DNA of 64,000 bases from Pseudomonas sp. GTDB taxonomy: Bacteria > Pseudomonadota > Gammaproteobacteria > Pseudomonadales > Pseudomonadaceae. The translations under genes were made by a program, and so were the position numbers. How positions within the stretch are numbered: the stretch's first letter is position 1; each line of letters opens with the position of its first letter. Where the stretch lies: assembly GCF_030683065.1 (NCBI RefSeq), contig NZ_JAUXMX010000033.1, positions 1 through 64,000 on the forward strand, in the 5' to 3' direction. The notes beneath the pieces are model-generated. The model searched no databases. It was given only the letters and a program-made list of their open reading frames with translations, and had not been told where the DNA came from. Below, in pieces: positions 17,219 to 27,182 of this stretch.

Positions 17219-17602
17219 ATGCAGGCATCAGCACATCCGGTTAACCGTCGCAGAGGGCTGATGCCGGCATTGCTGGCTATGCTGTTGCTCTGTGTCGGGC
17301 CGCTGCTCTCGCAGTTACTGGTGCCTAGCCAACCCGCCTGGCTTGCGGAACTGAGTTGCAGCGAGCACCCGGCCAGCCATTCGCCGACTACCAGCGACAG
17401 CCATGGGCATGATCCGCTGTGGGCCAAGTGCGGTTATTGCACCCTGCTGTTCAGCAGCCCGGCGCTGACCAGTTCCCTGCTGATGCCGATTGGCCCGCTG
17501 GCGTTCGCGGTACAACTGCTTCGCCTGCGCGCACCGCAGCACGTCCCTGCGTTGGCGATATTTCCTGGCTCGCGCAGTCGCGCGCCACCCGTGCGTTCCT
17601 GA
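17219..17602 (+). CDS. DUF2946 family protein upstream of oprC
   Basis: A 127-aa protein with an N-terminal hydrophobic segment (about residues 14-36) and a His/Ser-rich middle (SHSPTTSDSHGHD). The family motif AKCGYCTLLFSSPAL follows near residues 72-86. The middle His cluster and CGYC give plausible copper ligands. It is the same family as the protein at 15138 and sits 83 bp before oprC in the same direction, the usual DUF2946-OprC arrangement. The ribosome site is weak; MQASAHPVNRRRGLM fits a short basic leader, and Met15 is an alternative start. Confidence 0.78.
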   Translation: MQASAHPVNRRRGLMPALLAMLLLCVGPLLSQLLVPSQPAWLAELSCSEHPASHSPTTSDSHGHDPLWAKCGYCTLLFSSPALTSSLLMPIGPLAFAVQLLRLRAPQHVPALAIFPGSRSRAPPVRS

Positions 17603-17685
17603 TCGTTTTTGCTGCTCTCGCGCGCCAGCCCTGCCTTTAAGGCGACTGTGGCGGTGCGTCGGATTGTCTCGATCTTGGAAATCAT

Positions 17686-19815
17686 ATGCCTGCCATTACC
17701 TGTGCCCGTATTCCAGGCGCCTCGCGTCTGCCTGTACCTTTTCGTCTGACGCCGCTGTGTGTTGCCCTGACCGCTACCATGCTCTGCAGCTCTCTAGCGC
17801 TGGCCGATGAGGTTGCCATCGAGTTGGCGCCGCTGGTCATTACCGGGGCCAGTCATCATGCGCCGCTGACCGTGATCACCGACCCGAAACAACCGCGCCA
17901 GCCGATGCCGGCCGCCGATGGTGCGGACTATCTGAAGACCATTCCCGGCTTCAATGCGATTCGTAACGGTGGCGCCAATGGCGATCCGTTGTTTCGCGGC
18001 ATGTTCGGCTCGCGCCTGAACATTCTCATGGACGGCGGCCAGATGCTCGGCGCCTGCCCCAATCGCATGGATACGCCGACCTCTTACCTGTCACCGGAAA
18101 ACTTCGATCAGCTGACCGTGATCAAGGGGCCGCAAAGCGTGCTCTGGGGGCCGGGCGGTTCGGCGGCTACGATACTTTTCGAGCGCGACACTGCGCCTTT
18201 CAATGAGCTCGGCGGGCGGGTCGATGGCAGCATCCTGGCTGCATCCAACGGCCGTTTCGACCGGCGCATCGACGCCACTGCCGGTGGCAGCCAGGGTTAC
18301 CTGCGCGTGCTGGCGAACAAGGCCCAGGCCGATGACTACCAGGATGGCAACGGCGATAGCGTGCCGTCGCGCTGGGACAAATGGAACAGCGATGTGCTGC
18401 TCGGCTGGACCCCGGATGACGACACCTTGATCGAACTCAGTGCTGGCCGTGGCGATGGCGAGGCGCGCTATGCCGGGCGTGGCATGGATGGCAGCCAGTT
18501 CCTCCGTGAGAGCCTGGGGTTACGCTTCAAGAAGGACAACATTGGCGAGCTGTTCAGTGCCCTGGAAGGGCAGGTTTACTACAACTATGCCGATCACGTG
18601 ATGGACAACTTCAGCCTGCGCAGCCCTAACCCACTGGACGTGATGGCGCCGATGCGCAACCCGATAGCCAGCAATGTCGACCGGCGTACCCTGGGTGGCC
18701 GGCTGGTCGGCACCTGGGACTGGCAGGCGGTCGAACTCAAGGCCGGCGTGGACGGGCAAACCAACGAGCACCGTAAGCGCGCATCCAGCTTCAACATGCT
18801 GAGCCGCACCTATACCGACTACGATCAGGCCGCCTGGGACAAGGACGCGGTGTTTCATAACTATGGCTTGTTCGGCGAGCTGACCTGGAAGATCGCCAGC
18901 CGCCAGCGCTGGATCGCCGGTGCGCGACTGGACCGCGCCTCGGTCAAGGATTACCGCCAGACCCTGGGCAGTGGCATGACTCTGCGGGCCAACCCGACGG
19001 CCGACGAAACCCGCAGCGCTACCCTGCCCAGCGGCTTCCTGCGTTATGAGCGGGACCTGGTCGGCATGCCTGCAATTGTCTATGCCGGCCTCGGGCATAC
19101 CCAGCGTTTCCCTGATTACTGGGAGTTGTTCTCCGCCAGCCCCGGCCCCATCGGTTTTGTGCAGCCGATGGAAAGCCTCGACCCGGAAAAAACCACCCAG
19201 CTCGATTTCGGCGCGCACTACCGTGGCGCCAAGCTGGATGCCTGGGCGTCGGCTTACGTCGGCCAGGTGCGTGACTACATTCAGTTCAGCTATGGGCCAG
19301 GCATGATGCCGGGACATACCCGCTCGCAGGCGAGCAATATCGATGCGCGGATCATGGGGGGCGAGTTGGGCGCCAGTTACCGCCTGAGCCGTAACTGGAA
19401 AACCGATGCCAGCCTGGCGTATGCCTGGGGCAAGAACAGCTCGGACGGCCGCCCGCTGGCACAGACGCCACCGCTGGAGGCTCGCTTCGGCCTGGGCTAT
19501 GAGCAGAGCGACTGGAGTGCCGGCGCCTTGTGGCGGGTGGTTGCAGCACAGAACCGAGTGGATGAGGGTAAGGGCAACGTGGTGGGTAAGGACTTTGGCA
19601 ACAGCAGTGGTTTTGCCGTGTTCTCGCTCAATGCCGCTTATCGCCTGACTCCTGAGGTGAAGCTCAGTGCTGGCGTCGACAATCTGTTCGATAAGACCTA
19701 CAGCGAACACCTGAACCTGGCGGGTAATGCCGGTTTCGGTTTCTCCATGGACGACCCCCAGGCGTTTAACGAGCCAGGTCGTACCCTGTGGACCAAGGTC
19801 GATTTCAGCTTCTGA
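17686..19815 (+). CDS. oprC: TonB-dependent copper receptor OprC/NosA
   Basis: A 709-aa outer-membrane copper receptor. The signal peptide ends near SLALA-DEV (residue 40), followed by a plug with DYLKTIPGFNAIRNGGANGD and VIKGPQSVLWGPGGSA, and a 22-strand barrel ending TLWTKVDFSF. The copper site reported for P. aeruginosa OprC (a Cys-x3-Met pair and a His-x-Met pair) is present as Cys124/Met128 (CPNRM) and His304/Met306 (HVM). The two pairs are 180 residues apart, as I recall for the described protein (143/147 and 323/325). It therefore should bind and import copper. DUF2946 and PCuAC genes upstream fit copper acquisition. Confidence 0.95.
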   Translation: MPAITCARIPGASRLPVPFRLTPLCVALTATMLCSSLALADEVAIELAPLVITGASHHAPLTVITDPKQPRQPMPAADGADYLKTIPGFNAIRNGGANGDPLFRGMFGSRLNILMDGGQMLGACPNRMDTPTSYLSPENFDQLTVIKGPQSVLWGPGGSAATILFERDTAPFNELGGRVDGSILAASNGRFDRRIDATAGGSQGYLRVLANKAQADDYQDGNGDSVPSRWDKWNSDVLLGWTPDDDTLIELSAGRGDGEARYAGRGMDGSQFLRESLGLRFKKDNIGELFSALEGQVYYNYADHVMDNFSLRSPNPLDVMAPMRNPIASNVDRRTLGGRLVGTWDWQAVELKAGVDGQTNEHRKRASSFNMLSRTYTDYDQAAWDKDAVFHNYGLFGELTWKIASRQRWIAGARLDRASVKDYRQTLGSGMTLRANPTADETRSATLPSGFLRYERDLVGMPAIVYAGLGHTQRFPDYWELFSASPGPIGFVQPMESLDPEKTTQLDFGAHYRGAKLDAWASAYVGQVRDYIQFSYGPGMMPGHTRSQASNIDARIMGGELGASYRLSRNWKTDASLAYAWGKNSSDGRPLAQTPPLEARFGLGYEQSDWSAGALWRVVAAQNRVDEGKGNVVGKDFGNSSGFAVFSLNAAYRLTPEVKLSAGVDNLFDKTYSEHLNLAGNAGFGFSMDDPQAFNEPGRTLWTKVDFSF

Positions 19816-19876
19816 TCCGGCCGGGCTGCGCCTGTTCTTGCTGACGACGCTTCGAATTGCGGTTAAAACCAATCGT

Positions 19877-20083
19877 GGCTAAAGCCCCTCCCACGGGACG
19901 TGCTGTTCACTTAAGCCAAGTGAGCAGCACTTATTTGTAGTCCGGATGAAATCCGGGGGAAGTTGGTGCCCGACAAACAGCGCCCGGATTGCATCCGGGC
20001 TACGCGCGGGGAACCAGGCTGACGACAAGCGCCCTGACATGGCCCACCCACGGGACGCGTGCGGAGTGGGAGGGGCTTTAACC
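19877..20083. repeat. REPIN-like inverted repeats between oprC and the deaminase gene
   Basis: Outer arms GGCTAAAGCCCCTCCCAC (19877-19894) and GTGGGAGGGGCTTTAACC (20066-20083) are complementary apart from one position. Inside lies a second palindromic pair based on TCCGGATGAAATCCGG and CCCGGATTGCATCCGGG. The genes on both sides converge here. Confidence 0.8.
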
Positions 20084-20096
20084 GCGACGTTCAGTC

Positions 20097-21056
<960 letters not shown>

Positions 21057-21146
21057 TTATCAGGCGTAGTTGCGACAAAGTTTAACCGTAAGGACAGGAT
21101 TTCGCTGAATCGGTACGGGTTGTTGACGACGTGGGGCGCTATGTAG

Positions 21147-21277
21147 GGTGGACATCGCTTTTTATGTCCACCAAGCGGGCTGCGTGACGCCGCTGATCGT
21201 AGGATGGGTTGAGCGCAGCGATACATATCGGTGGATGGTGCGAGTTTGATGGGTATCGCAAGCTCAACCCATCCTAC
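21147..21277. repeat. Two palindromic repeats upstream of the deaminase gene
   Basis: A hairpin GGTGGACAT/ATGTCCACC occupies 21147-21172. A wider perfect inverted repeat GTAGGATGGGTTGAGC (21199-21214) and GCTCAACCCATCCTAC (21262-21277) encloses 47 bases. Partial copies of the same words occur at 37150-37200 and 37920-37955. Confidence 0.75.
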
Positions 21278-21280
21278 GGT

Positions 21281-22249
21281 CTAGGTTTGGCTTGGCTCTT
21301 CGCGCCGATACGCATAGGTATCGGCAAAGCGCGACAGCAGGTACTCGGCGCTGGTCACGCTCGGGTACTTGGGTGGATGGGCTGCATCCGAGCAGTTGGG
21401 CAGGCAGCTGATCTCGGTGTCCGGATGCGGTTCGGCGAAGAACGGCATGGCGTAGCGGTCCACCCCCAGCGGGCTGATCACCCGGTGCGGCGTTGAGGTG
21501 TAACGGTCGTTGCACCAGCGCGCGAGCATGTCGCCGATATTCACCACAAAGCTGTCGGCAACCGGCGGCGCGTCGATCCACTCACCGTCACGGTTACGCA
21601 CCTGCAGGCCGCCGGCGTCGTCCTGATAGAGCAGGGTGATGCAGCCGTAATCGGTGTGTTCACCCGCGCCTTGCTGTTCGGCGCTGCTGGCGGTGTGGCG
21701 CGGCGGGTAGTGGATCATGCGCAGCACGCTGATCGGCTGATGAAAGCGCGTGTCGAAAAAGTCGCGGTCGATATCCAGGGCAATCGTCATGGCGCGCAGC
21801 AGGGTTTGCGCCAGCGCCTGCATGTCGGCGTAGTGCTGCTCCATCAGTGCAGTCCAACCGGGTAGGTCGGGATGCCGATTGGCCCCGCGTAGCGGTTTGC
21901 CGGCCAGTACCTCGGGGTGGTTGAGGTCCATGTGGAAACCCATGTCGAAGGTTTCCTTGAGATCGCTGGGTTTGCTCGGGTCCAGCTGCTCGGTGGCAAT
22001 CGCGCCGTAGCCACGGTGATGGGCAGTCTGGGTGATGTCGATCTTGAGCTTTTCGGCCGCCGGCAGGGCGAAGAAGGTCTTGGCGGCGCTGAGCAGTTCT
22101 TCTATACGCGTCGGACTGATCGGGTGGCCGGTGATGTAGAAAAAGCCCCATTCGCGGCAGGCGCGGTCAATTTGCTCAGCCACGACGGGCCAGGCGTCCT
22201 GATCGTCGCTGTAGAGCGGGGCTATGTCGATGATGGGCAGGCTGTTCAT
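21281..22249 (-). CDS. Isopenicillin N synthase-like 2-oxoglutarate/Fe(II) oxygenase
   Basis: A 322-aa non-heme iron dioxygenase. The N-terminal DIOX_N segment (LPIIDIAPLYS, then GFFYITGHPI) and the C-terminal jelly roll carry the iron triad: His and Asp in GAGEHTDYGCITLLYQD, and a His in STPHRVISP, followed by the RxS-type 2-oxoglutarate contact. The family oxidises small molecules, including nucleobases and amino acids; the conserved place beside adenine deaminase (as at PA0147-PA0148) suggests a purine-derived substrate, but this is not known. A decayed piece of this gene end recurs at 16830-16945. Confidence 0.88.
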   Translation of the reverse strand: MNSLPIIDIAPLYSDDQDAWPVVAEQIDRACREWGFFYITGHPISPTRIEELLSAAKTFFALPAAEKLKIDITQTAHHRGYGAIATEQLDPSKPSDLKETFDMGFHMDLNHPEVLAGKPLRGANRHPDLPGWTALMEQHYADMQALAQTLLRAMTIALDIDRDFFDTRFHQPISVLRMIHYPPRHTASSAEQQGAGEHTDYGCITLLYQDDAGGLQVRNRDGEWIDAPPVADSFVVNIGDMLARWCNDRYTSTPHRVISPLGVDRYAMPFFAEPHPDTEISCLPNCSDAAHPPKYPSVTSAEYLLSRFADTYAYRREEPSQT

Positions 22250-22368
22250 AAAAGCTCCGGGGTGTTGCTGCGAGTCTTCTCGTACCCAGGGCAGCGAATA
22301 AGAGCGCCCCGTATACAGGGCACCCTTCTGATGCGGTTCTGCCAGACGGCAGGGACGGCATCGGTCAT

Positions 22369-22442
22369 TGTGGGAGGGGCCGGGCGGCGATCCGTTTTAG
22401 CCGCGACAATTAAACAGTTCGCGGCTAAAGCCCCTCCTACAC
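22369..22442. repeat. REPIN-type palindrome
   Basis: GTGGGAGGGGC...TTTTAGCCGCGAC and GTTCGCGGCTAAAGCCCCTCCTAC face each other around a short AT-rich loop between the BMP gene and the oxygenase gene. The sequence is related to the repeats at 19877 and 31500. Confidence 0.8.
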
Positions 22443-22457
22443 AAGCTAGCCAGCCGC

Positions 22458-23540
22458 TTACTTCGGCAACTCGGCCTTTACGTTTTCCACGTAGTAGTTC
22501 ATTGAGGCCAGTTCGGCGTTGGTCGCGGTGACACCGGCCGGGATTTTCTCGACGCCGCTCTGGTCCTTGATCGGCCCGGTGAACGGGTGCAAAGCGCCGC
22601 TCTTGATGTCGGCGATGATCTGCTCGGCTTCGGCTTTGACCTCCGCTGGCAGCAGGTCGCTGAGCGGCAGGCGGATAGTGTCTTCGGTCAAACCGCCCCA
22701 GAAATCTTCGGATTTCCAGGTGCCGTCGATCACTGCCTGGGTGGATTTGACGTAGTGCGGGCCCCAGTCGTTGACGATCGAGGTCAGCACGGCTTTCGGC
22801 CCGAAGTGCGCCATGTCCGAGGCATAACCCACGGCATACACGCCACGACGTTCGGCGGTCTGGATCGGTGCCGGGCTGTCGGTGTGCTGGAATACCACGT
22901 CCACGCCTTGGTCGATCAGCGCGTTGGCCGCGTCGGATTCTTTGCCCGGATCGAACCAGGAGTTGACCCACACTACTTTGATCTCGGTGCCAGGGTTGTA
23001 CTTGTCCAGGGCCAGCTGGATGGCGTTGATGTCGCGGAGCACTTCGGGGATCGGGAAGGAGGCGACGTAGCCGACTTTCTTGGTCTTGGTCATCTTCGCC
23101 GCGAGGAAGCCGCCAACGTAACGGCCTTCATAGGAGCGCGACAGGTAGGTGCCGAGGTTCTTGTCCTGCTTGTAGCCGGTGGCGTGCTCGAAGGTGACTT
23201 TGGGGAATTGCTTGGCCACTTTCAGCGTCGGGTTCATGTAGCCAAAGGAGGTGGTGAAGATCAGGTCATAGCCGCCCTTGGCCATGTTGCGAATCACCCG
23301 CTCGGCGTCCGCACCTTCCGGTACGTTTTCCACATAGCTGGTTGCCACCTTGTCGCCGAGCTGATTGATCAGCGCCTGACGACCCTGCTCATGTTGGTAG
23401 GTCCAGCCATGGTCGCCAATCGGGCCGATATAGACGAAGCCGACCTTCAACGGATCAGCGGCGGAAGCGCTCAAAGTGGCGCTGAAACCAAGTGCGGCGA
23501 CAAGGGCGCGCAGTAGCAGTTTTTTGCTGTTCTTCTGCAT
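22458..23540 (-). CDS. BMP-family purine/nucleoside ABC transporter binding protein
   Basis: A 360-aa periplasmic binding protein. The signal peptide ends near LSASA-ADP, and the mature part starts with PLKVGFVYIGPIGDHGWTYQ, the typical BMP/Med opening. The segments GYDLIFTTSFGYM and GVDVVFQHTDSPAPIQTAE belong to the ligand pocket of nucleoside/purine-binding members. It should supply ligand to the ATPase and permeases encoded at 26236-29872, although 2.5 kb and two enzyme genes lie between them. There is no lipobox, so it is a soluble periplasmic protein. Confidence 0.9.
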   Translation of the reverse strand: MQKNSKKLLLRALVAALGFSATLSASAADPLKVGFVYIGPIGDHGWTYQHEQGRQALINQLGDKVATSYVENVPEGADAERVIRNMAKGGYDLIFTTSFGYMNPTLKVAKQFPKVTFEHATGYKQDKNLGTYLSRSYEGRYVGGFLAAKMTKTKKVGYVASFPIPEVLRDINAIQLALDKYNPGTEIKVVWVNSWFDPGKESDAANALIDQGVDVVFQHTDSPAPIQTAERRGVYAVGYASDMAHFGPKAVLTSIVNDWGPHYVKSTQAVIDGTWKSEDFWGGLTEDTIRLPLSDLLPAEVKAEAEQIIADIKSGALHPFTGPIKDQSGVEKIPAGVTATNAELASMNYYVENVKAELPK

Positions 23541-23726
23541 GGTCGATGGAACTCCAGTGTGGATTGAGGTGGCCTGTTGAGTGGCTGCTCACTGGGTTGC
23601 AAAAAACTGACCAACAAGACAGATAAGCCTGGCCGCGCAGTTTGCAGGCGTCGGTGTGATCCGCCCCGAGCTGCCTTGGTGCGCGGGGGGTATTTTTTGC
23701 TGTTTCATGGTGCGGCCCCATTGCCC

Positions 23727-23758
23727 GTAGGGTGTGCCGCGCGCACGGCGCACCCTAC
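23727..23758. repeat. REP-like palindrome
   Basis: GTAGGGTGTGCCG and CGGCGCACCCTAC form arms with one mismatch around GCGCGCA, in the gap between the 8-oxoguanine deaminase and BMP genes. Confidence 0.7.
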
Positions 23759-23761
23759 TGG

Positions 23762-25117
23762 TCAGCCGTTTACCAGGTGCTTGGCCGCCTGGCGGTGGTC
23801 GGCGATTAGCTGCGCCACGTCCAGGCCCTCAATCTGCCCGTCGATGACCCGCCAGGTGCCGCCGATCATCATCCGGTCGGCGCGGTCGGCGCCGCACAGC
23901 AGCAACGCCGAGAGCGGATCGTGGCTGCCGGAGAAACGCAGCTCGTCGAGCTTGAACAGCGCCAGGTCGGCCTGCTTGCCGACGGCCAGTTCGCCGATGT
24001 CGGTGCGCCCGAGCAGGTGCGCCGAACCGCGTGTGGCCCAGCCCAGCACCAGTTGCGGGGTGATCTTCTCGGCGCCATAGCGCAGGCGCTGAATATAGAG
24101 GGCCTGGCGCGTCTCTAGGATCAGGTTCGAGGCGTCGTTGGAGGCCGAACCGTCAACCCCTAAGCCAATCGGCGCGCCTGCCGCCAGCAGATCGAGAGTC
24201 GGGCAGATGCCCGAGGCCAGGCGCATGTTCGAGCTGGGACAGTGGCAGATACCGGTGCCGGCTTGGCCCAGGCGGACGATCTCATCCGGGTTGAAGTGAA
24301 TGCCGTGGGCCAGCCAGGTGCGCGGGCCGAGCCAGCCGACGCTGTCCAGGTAATCCACGGTGCGCAGGCCGAAGTGCTGCAGGCAGAAGTCTTCTTCATC
24401 GAGGGTTTCGGCCAGGTGGGTGTGCAGGCGCACGTCCAGTTGTTCGGCCAGTTCGGCGCTCTGGCGCATGATCTCCGGCGTCACCGAGAAGGGCGAGCAG
24501 GGCGCCAGGGCGATCTGGATCTGCGCCCCGGCACCGCGCTCATGGTACTGGCGAATCAGGCGCTGGCTATCGGCCAGGATCACCTCGCCCTGCTGCACGG
24601 TTTGCTGCGGCGGCAAGCCACCATCGGCCTCGCCCAGACTCATCGAACCGCGGGTGAGCATGGCGCGCATGCCCAGTTCGCGCACGGCCTCGACCTGCAC
24701 ATCGATGGCCTGTTCCAAACCGTCGGGGAACAGGTAGTGGTGGTCTGCTGCGGTGCTGCAACCGGACAGCAGCAGCTCGGCCAGCGCCACCTTGCTGGCC
24801 AGCGCGAGCTTCTCGGGCGTCAGTCGCGCCCACACCGGGTAGAGCGTTTTCAGCCAGGGGAACAGTGGCTGGTTGACCACCGGCGCCCAGGCGCGGGTGA
24901 GGGTCTGATAAAAGTGGTGATGGGTGTTGATCAGCCCCGGCAGCACGACATGCTCGCGGGCGTCGAACGTTTGCGCGCAGGGCTGCGAGGGCTGTTGGCC
25001 GGCACCGAGCAGTTCGGCGATGACACCGTTGTCGATCACCAAGCCGCCAGCGGCGTCGAGGTTATTGGCGGTGAAAATGGCCAGGGGGTTCTTGATCCAG
25101 ATACGGGTAGCTGCCAT
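23762..25117 (-). CDS. 8-oxoguanine deaminase (amidohydrolase family)
   Basis: A 451-aa zinc amidohydrolase of the TrzN/guanine deaminase-like group. Visible motifs are LPGLINTHHHFYQTLTRA (metal HxH), HTHLAETLDEE near 237-247, AHGIHF near 272 and GLGVDGSASND near 322 with the catalytic Asp. The closest characterised enzyme is P. aeruginosa Pa0142, shown to deaminate 8-oxoguanine to uric acid; many entries carry the older hydroxydechloroatrazine hydrolase label. GAGGAG lies seven bases before the ATG. It belongs with the purine uptake genes and would let the cell use, or clear, oxidised guanine. Confidence 0.88.
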   Translation of the reverse strand: MAATRIWIKNPLAIFTANNLDAAGGLVIDNGVIAELLGAGQQPSQPCAQTFDAREHVVLPGLINTHHHFYQTLTRAWAPVVNQPLFPWLKTLYPVWARLTPEKLALASKVALAELLLSGCSTAADHHYLFPDGLEQAIDVQVEAVRELGMRAMLTRGSMSLGEADGGLPPQQTVQQGEVILADSQRLIRQYHERGAGAQIQIALAPCSPFSVTPEIMRQSAELAEQLDVRLHTHLAETLDEEDFCLQHFGLRTVDYLDSVGWLGPRTWLAHGIHFNPDEIVRLGQAGTGICHCPSSNMRLASGICPTLDLLAAGAPIGLGVDGSASNDASNLILETRQALYIQRLRYGAEKITPQLVLGWATRGSAHLLGRTDIGELAVGKQADLALFKLDELRFSGSHDPLSALLLCGADRADRMMIGGTWRVIDGQIEGLDVAQLIADHRQAAKHLVNG

Positions 25118-25254
25118 GAGCAGGCTCCTCTGAGGGTGAGTTCAGGTTAGCCAGCTCAGTGTTGACCCTGTCTGCTGATCCAGGTGCGCGTCTCGTTCAA
25201 GCCGCGCGGCGGTGACGATACCTGTTGCCGCGCAGTGACCGCAAGTCGCGCGGG

Positions 25255-25941
25255 TTACCAGGCTATGGTCTGGCCCTGATAATCGATGAAATGGTGCCCG
25301 CCCCGCCCGCTGTACTGCTCGACCTGCCTCACCAGGCCTCGGCAGCTGTCGGCAATTTCGACGTTGGCGCCATCGCCACCCATGTCGGTCTTGACCCAGC
25401 CTGGGTGCAGCGACAACACCGTGGGACGAGGCTCGGCAAGTTCGCAAACGAAGCTGTTGGTCAAGGAATTGAGAGCGGCCTTGCTCGCCTTGTACAGCGC
25501 CAGGTTGTTGCCTGCAGGGTTGGCCACGCTACCCAACGAGGAACTCATGAATGCCAGCACCGCGCTGTGCGGCCGCAGCTGTTCGATAAAGCGCTCGGCC
25601 AGACGAATCGGGGCAGCCACGTTGGTCATGAACAGGTGGCCCAGCTCAGCTGCTGTGGCAGCGTTGGCCGACTGATGGTCAGGTCCGAGAATGCCGGCGT
25701 TGACGAACAGCAGGTCGAACACTTGGTCCTGTAACTGCCTGGCCAGAGCATCCAGCGAAGCACTGTCGTCCATCTCCAGGGACTCGATGCAGACGCCAGG
25801 TACAGCGCGCAAGGCCTCGGCGCGTTGCGGGTCGCGCACGGTAGCGGTGACCTGCCAGCCATCGGCGCGCAACTGTTGCGCCAGGCCCAGGCCCAGCCCA
25901 CGTGAGGCGCCAATGATCAGGGCGGTTCGAGTCGCGTTCAT
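25255..25941 (-). CDS. Short-chain dehydrogenase/reductase
   Basis: A 228-aa SDR. It has the coenzyme motif GASRGLGLG (residues 11-19), NAG (NAGILG), the catalytic Ser in SSSLGS and Tyr-x3-Lys in YKASK. An early Arg/Asp pattern suggests NADP(H) use. It resembles the CsgA/C-factor-like SDRs, whose substrates are mostly unknown. It lies between the ABC permease and 8-oxoguanine deaminase genes on the same strand, with AGGAG six bases before the start, but the 137-bp and 294-bp gaps on its sides leave its membership of the purine set uncertain. Confidence 0.88.
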   Translation of the reverse strand: MNATRTALIIGASRGLGLGLAQQLRADGWQVTATVRDPQRAEALRAVPGVCIESLEMDDSASLDALARQLQDQVFDLLFVNAGILGPDHQSANAATAAELGHLFMTNVAAPIRLAERFIEQLRPHSAVLAFMSSSLGSVANPAGNNLALYKASKAALNSLTNSFVCELAEPRPTVLSLHPGWVKTDMGGDGANVEIADSCRGLVRQVEQYSGRGGHHFIDYQGQTIAW

Positions 25942-26235
25942 GAGGTTCTCCTGCTTGTAAAGCTGGCCATCATACCGGTCGCAGGTCCCGCAGACTCACC
26001 GCGATGCGGCTCGGATGGCCAGCAGGATTCAATAGGCCTGCTGCCCGAGCCGTTGTTGCCGCTCGTGGTGCGGGCAACTTGCCTCGCAGTCGACCAATAG
26101 CGGCGACAGGTGCATGCCAGATAACCCTGGTCTTTGCCACGCCCTGACGTCTGGCCGCGATTAACGGCCTACCCCATTGAGGCTGGTGAAAATCGCCGAC
26201 GCCCGTCCCTCTCTGGCAAGGCCCAAGGGGCTCTG
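25942..26235. other. Gene-free gap between the SDR and permease genes
   Basis: About 290 bp. I see no frame with a ribosome site, no terminator and no repeat of the families found elsewhere. Confidence 0.4.
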
Positions 26236-27162
26236 CTAATGCCCCGGCTGCCAGGGTTTGCCCAGTGACACAGGGGCAAACAGGCGGGTCTTGATCGCGT
26301 CGCGCGACAGTAATACCAGCACCAGGATGGTCGCCACATAGGGCAGCATCGCCAGCAGGTTGGAGGGGAACGATAGGCCGAAGCCCTGGGCCACCAGATG
26401 GATGATGCTGGCCAGGCCGAACAGGTAAGCGCCCAGCAGCAGACGGAACACCCGCCAGCTGGCGAACACCACCAGTGCCAGGGCGATCCAGCCGCGCCCG
26501 GCGGTCATGTTTTCTGCCCACATCGGCGTGTAGGCCAGCGACATATAGCCTCCAGCCAATCCGGCCATTGCGCCGCCGAACAGCACCGCCAGGGTGCGCA
26601 CGCGCAGCACCGGCAGGCCCATGGCGCTGGCCGCGTCGGGGTTTTCACCGACCGCCTGGATGATCAGGCCAATGCGGCTTTTCAGCAGCACCCAGGCCAC
26701 CAATCCGAACAAGGCGAAGGACAGATAAACCAGGATGTCCTGGGCAAACAGCATGCGCCCGATCAGCGGGATCTCACTGAGCAGCGGAATGGCGATGGGC
26801 TCAAAACCCGCCAGCGGCTTGCCGACCCAGGCCGCACCAACAAAGGTCGACAGGCCGACGCCGAAGATGGTCAGCGCCAGCCCGGTGGCCACCTGATTGG
26901 CGTTAAAGCCCAGCGCCACGGCGGCGAACAGCATCGACAACAGCATGCCGGCTGCCATTGCCAGCAGCACGCCGAGCCACAGGTTGCCGGTGCTCAGTGC
27001 GACGATAAAACCGATCACCGCGCCGAACAGCATCATGCCTTCCTGGCCGAGGTTGAGCACGCCGCTCTTTTCGCAGATCAGTTCACCCAACGCCACCAGC
27101 AGCAGCGGCGTACCGGTGCGCACCATGGCGTAGAAGATATTGCTTAATAGGTCGAGATCCAT
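26236..27162 (-). CDS. ABC transporter permease for purines/nucleosides (second permease)
   Basis: A 308-aa inner-membrane permease of the BPD_transp_2 (branched-chain/BMP) type with about eight to ten helices. GTPLLLVALGELICEKSGVLNLGQEGMM at the N-terminus is the nucleoside-transporter signature of this group (residues about 17-44; the key words are LICEKSG and LGQEG). With the preceding permease, ATPase and the BMP binding protein it forms an ABC importer. AGGAATTCCCG precedes the start; the gap to the upstream permease is 20 bp. Confidence 0.9.
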   Translation of the reverse strand: MDLDLLSNIFYAMVRTGTPLLLVALGELICEKSGVLNLGQEGMMLFGAVIGFIVALSTGNLWLGVLLAMAAGMLLSMLFAAVALGFNANQVATGLALTIFGVGLSTFVGAAWVGKPLAGFEPIAIPLLSEIPLIGRMLFAQDILVYLSFALFGLVAWVLLKSRIGLIIQAVGENPDAASAMGLPVLRVRTLAVLFGGAMAGLAGGYMSLAYTPMWAENMTAGRGWIALALVVFASWRVFRLLLGAYLFGLASIIHLVAQGFGLSFPSNLLAMLPYVATILVLVLLSRDAIKTRLFAPVSLGKPWQPGH

Positions 27163-27182
27163 CGGGAATTCCTAAAGGTTTG

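Noticed and set aside
17026..17244. 72-codon frame with CxxC-like words
   Set aside because: No ribosome site, overlaps the next DUF2946 gene, and lies in a decayed patch.
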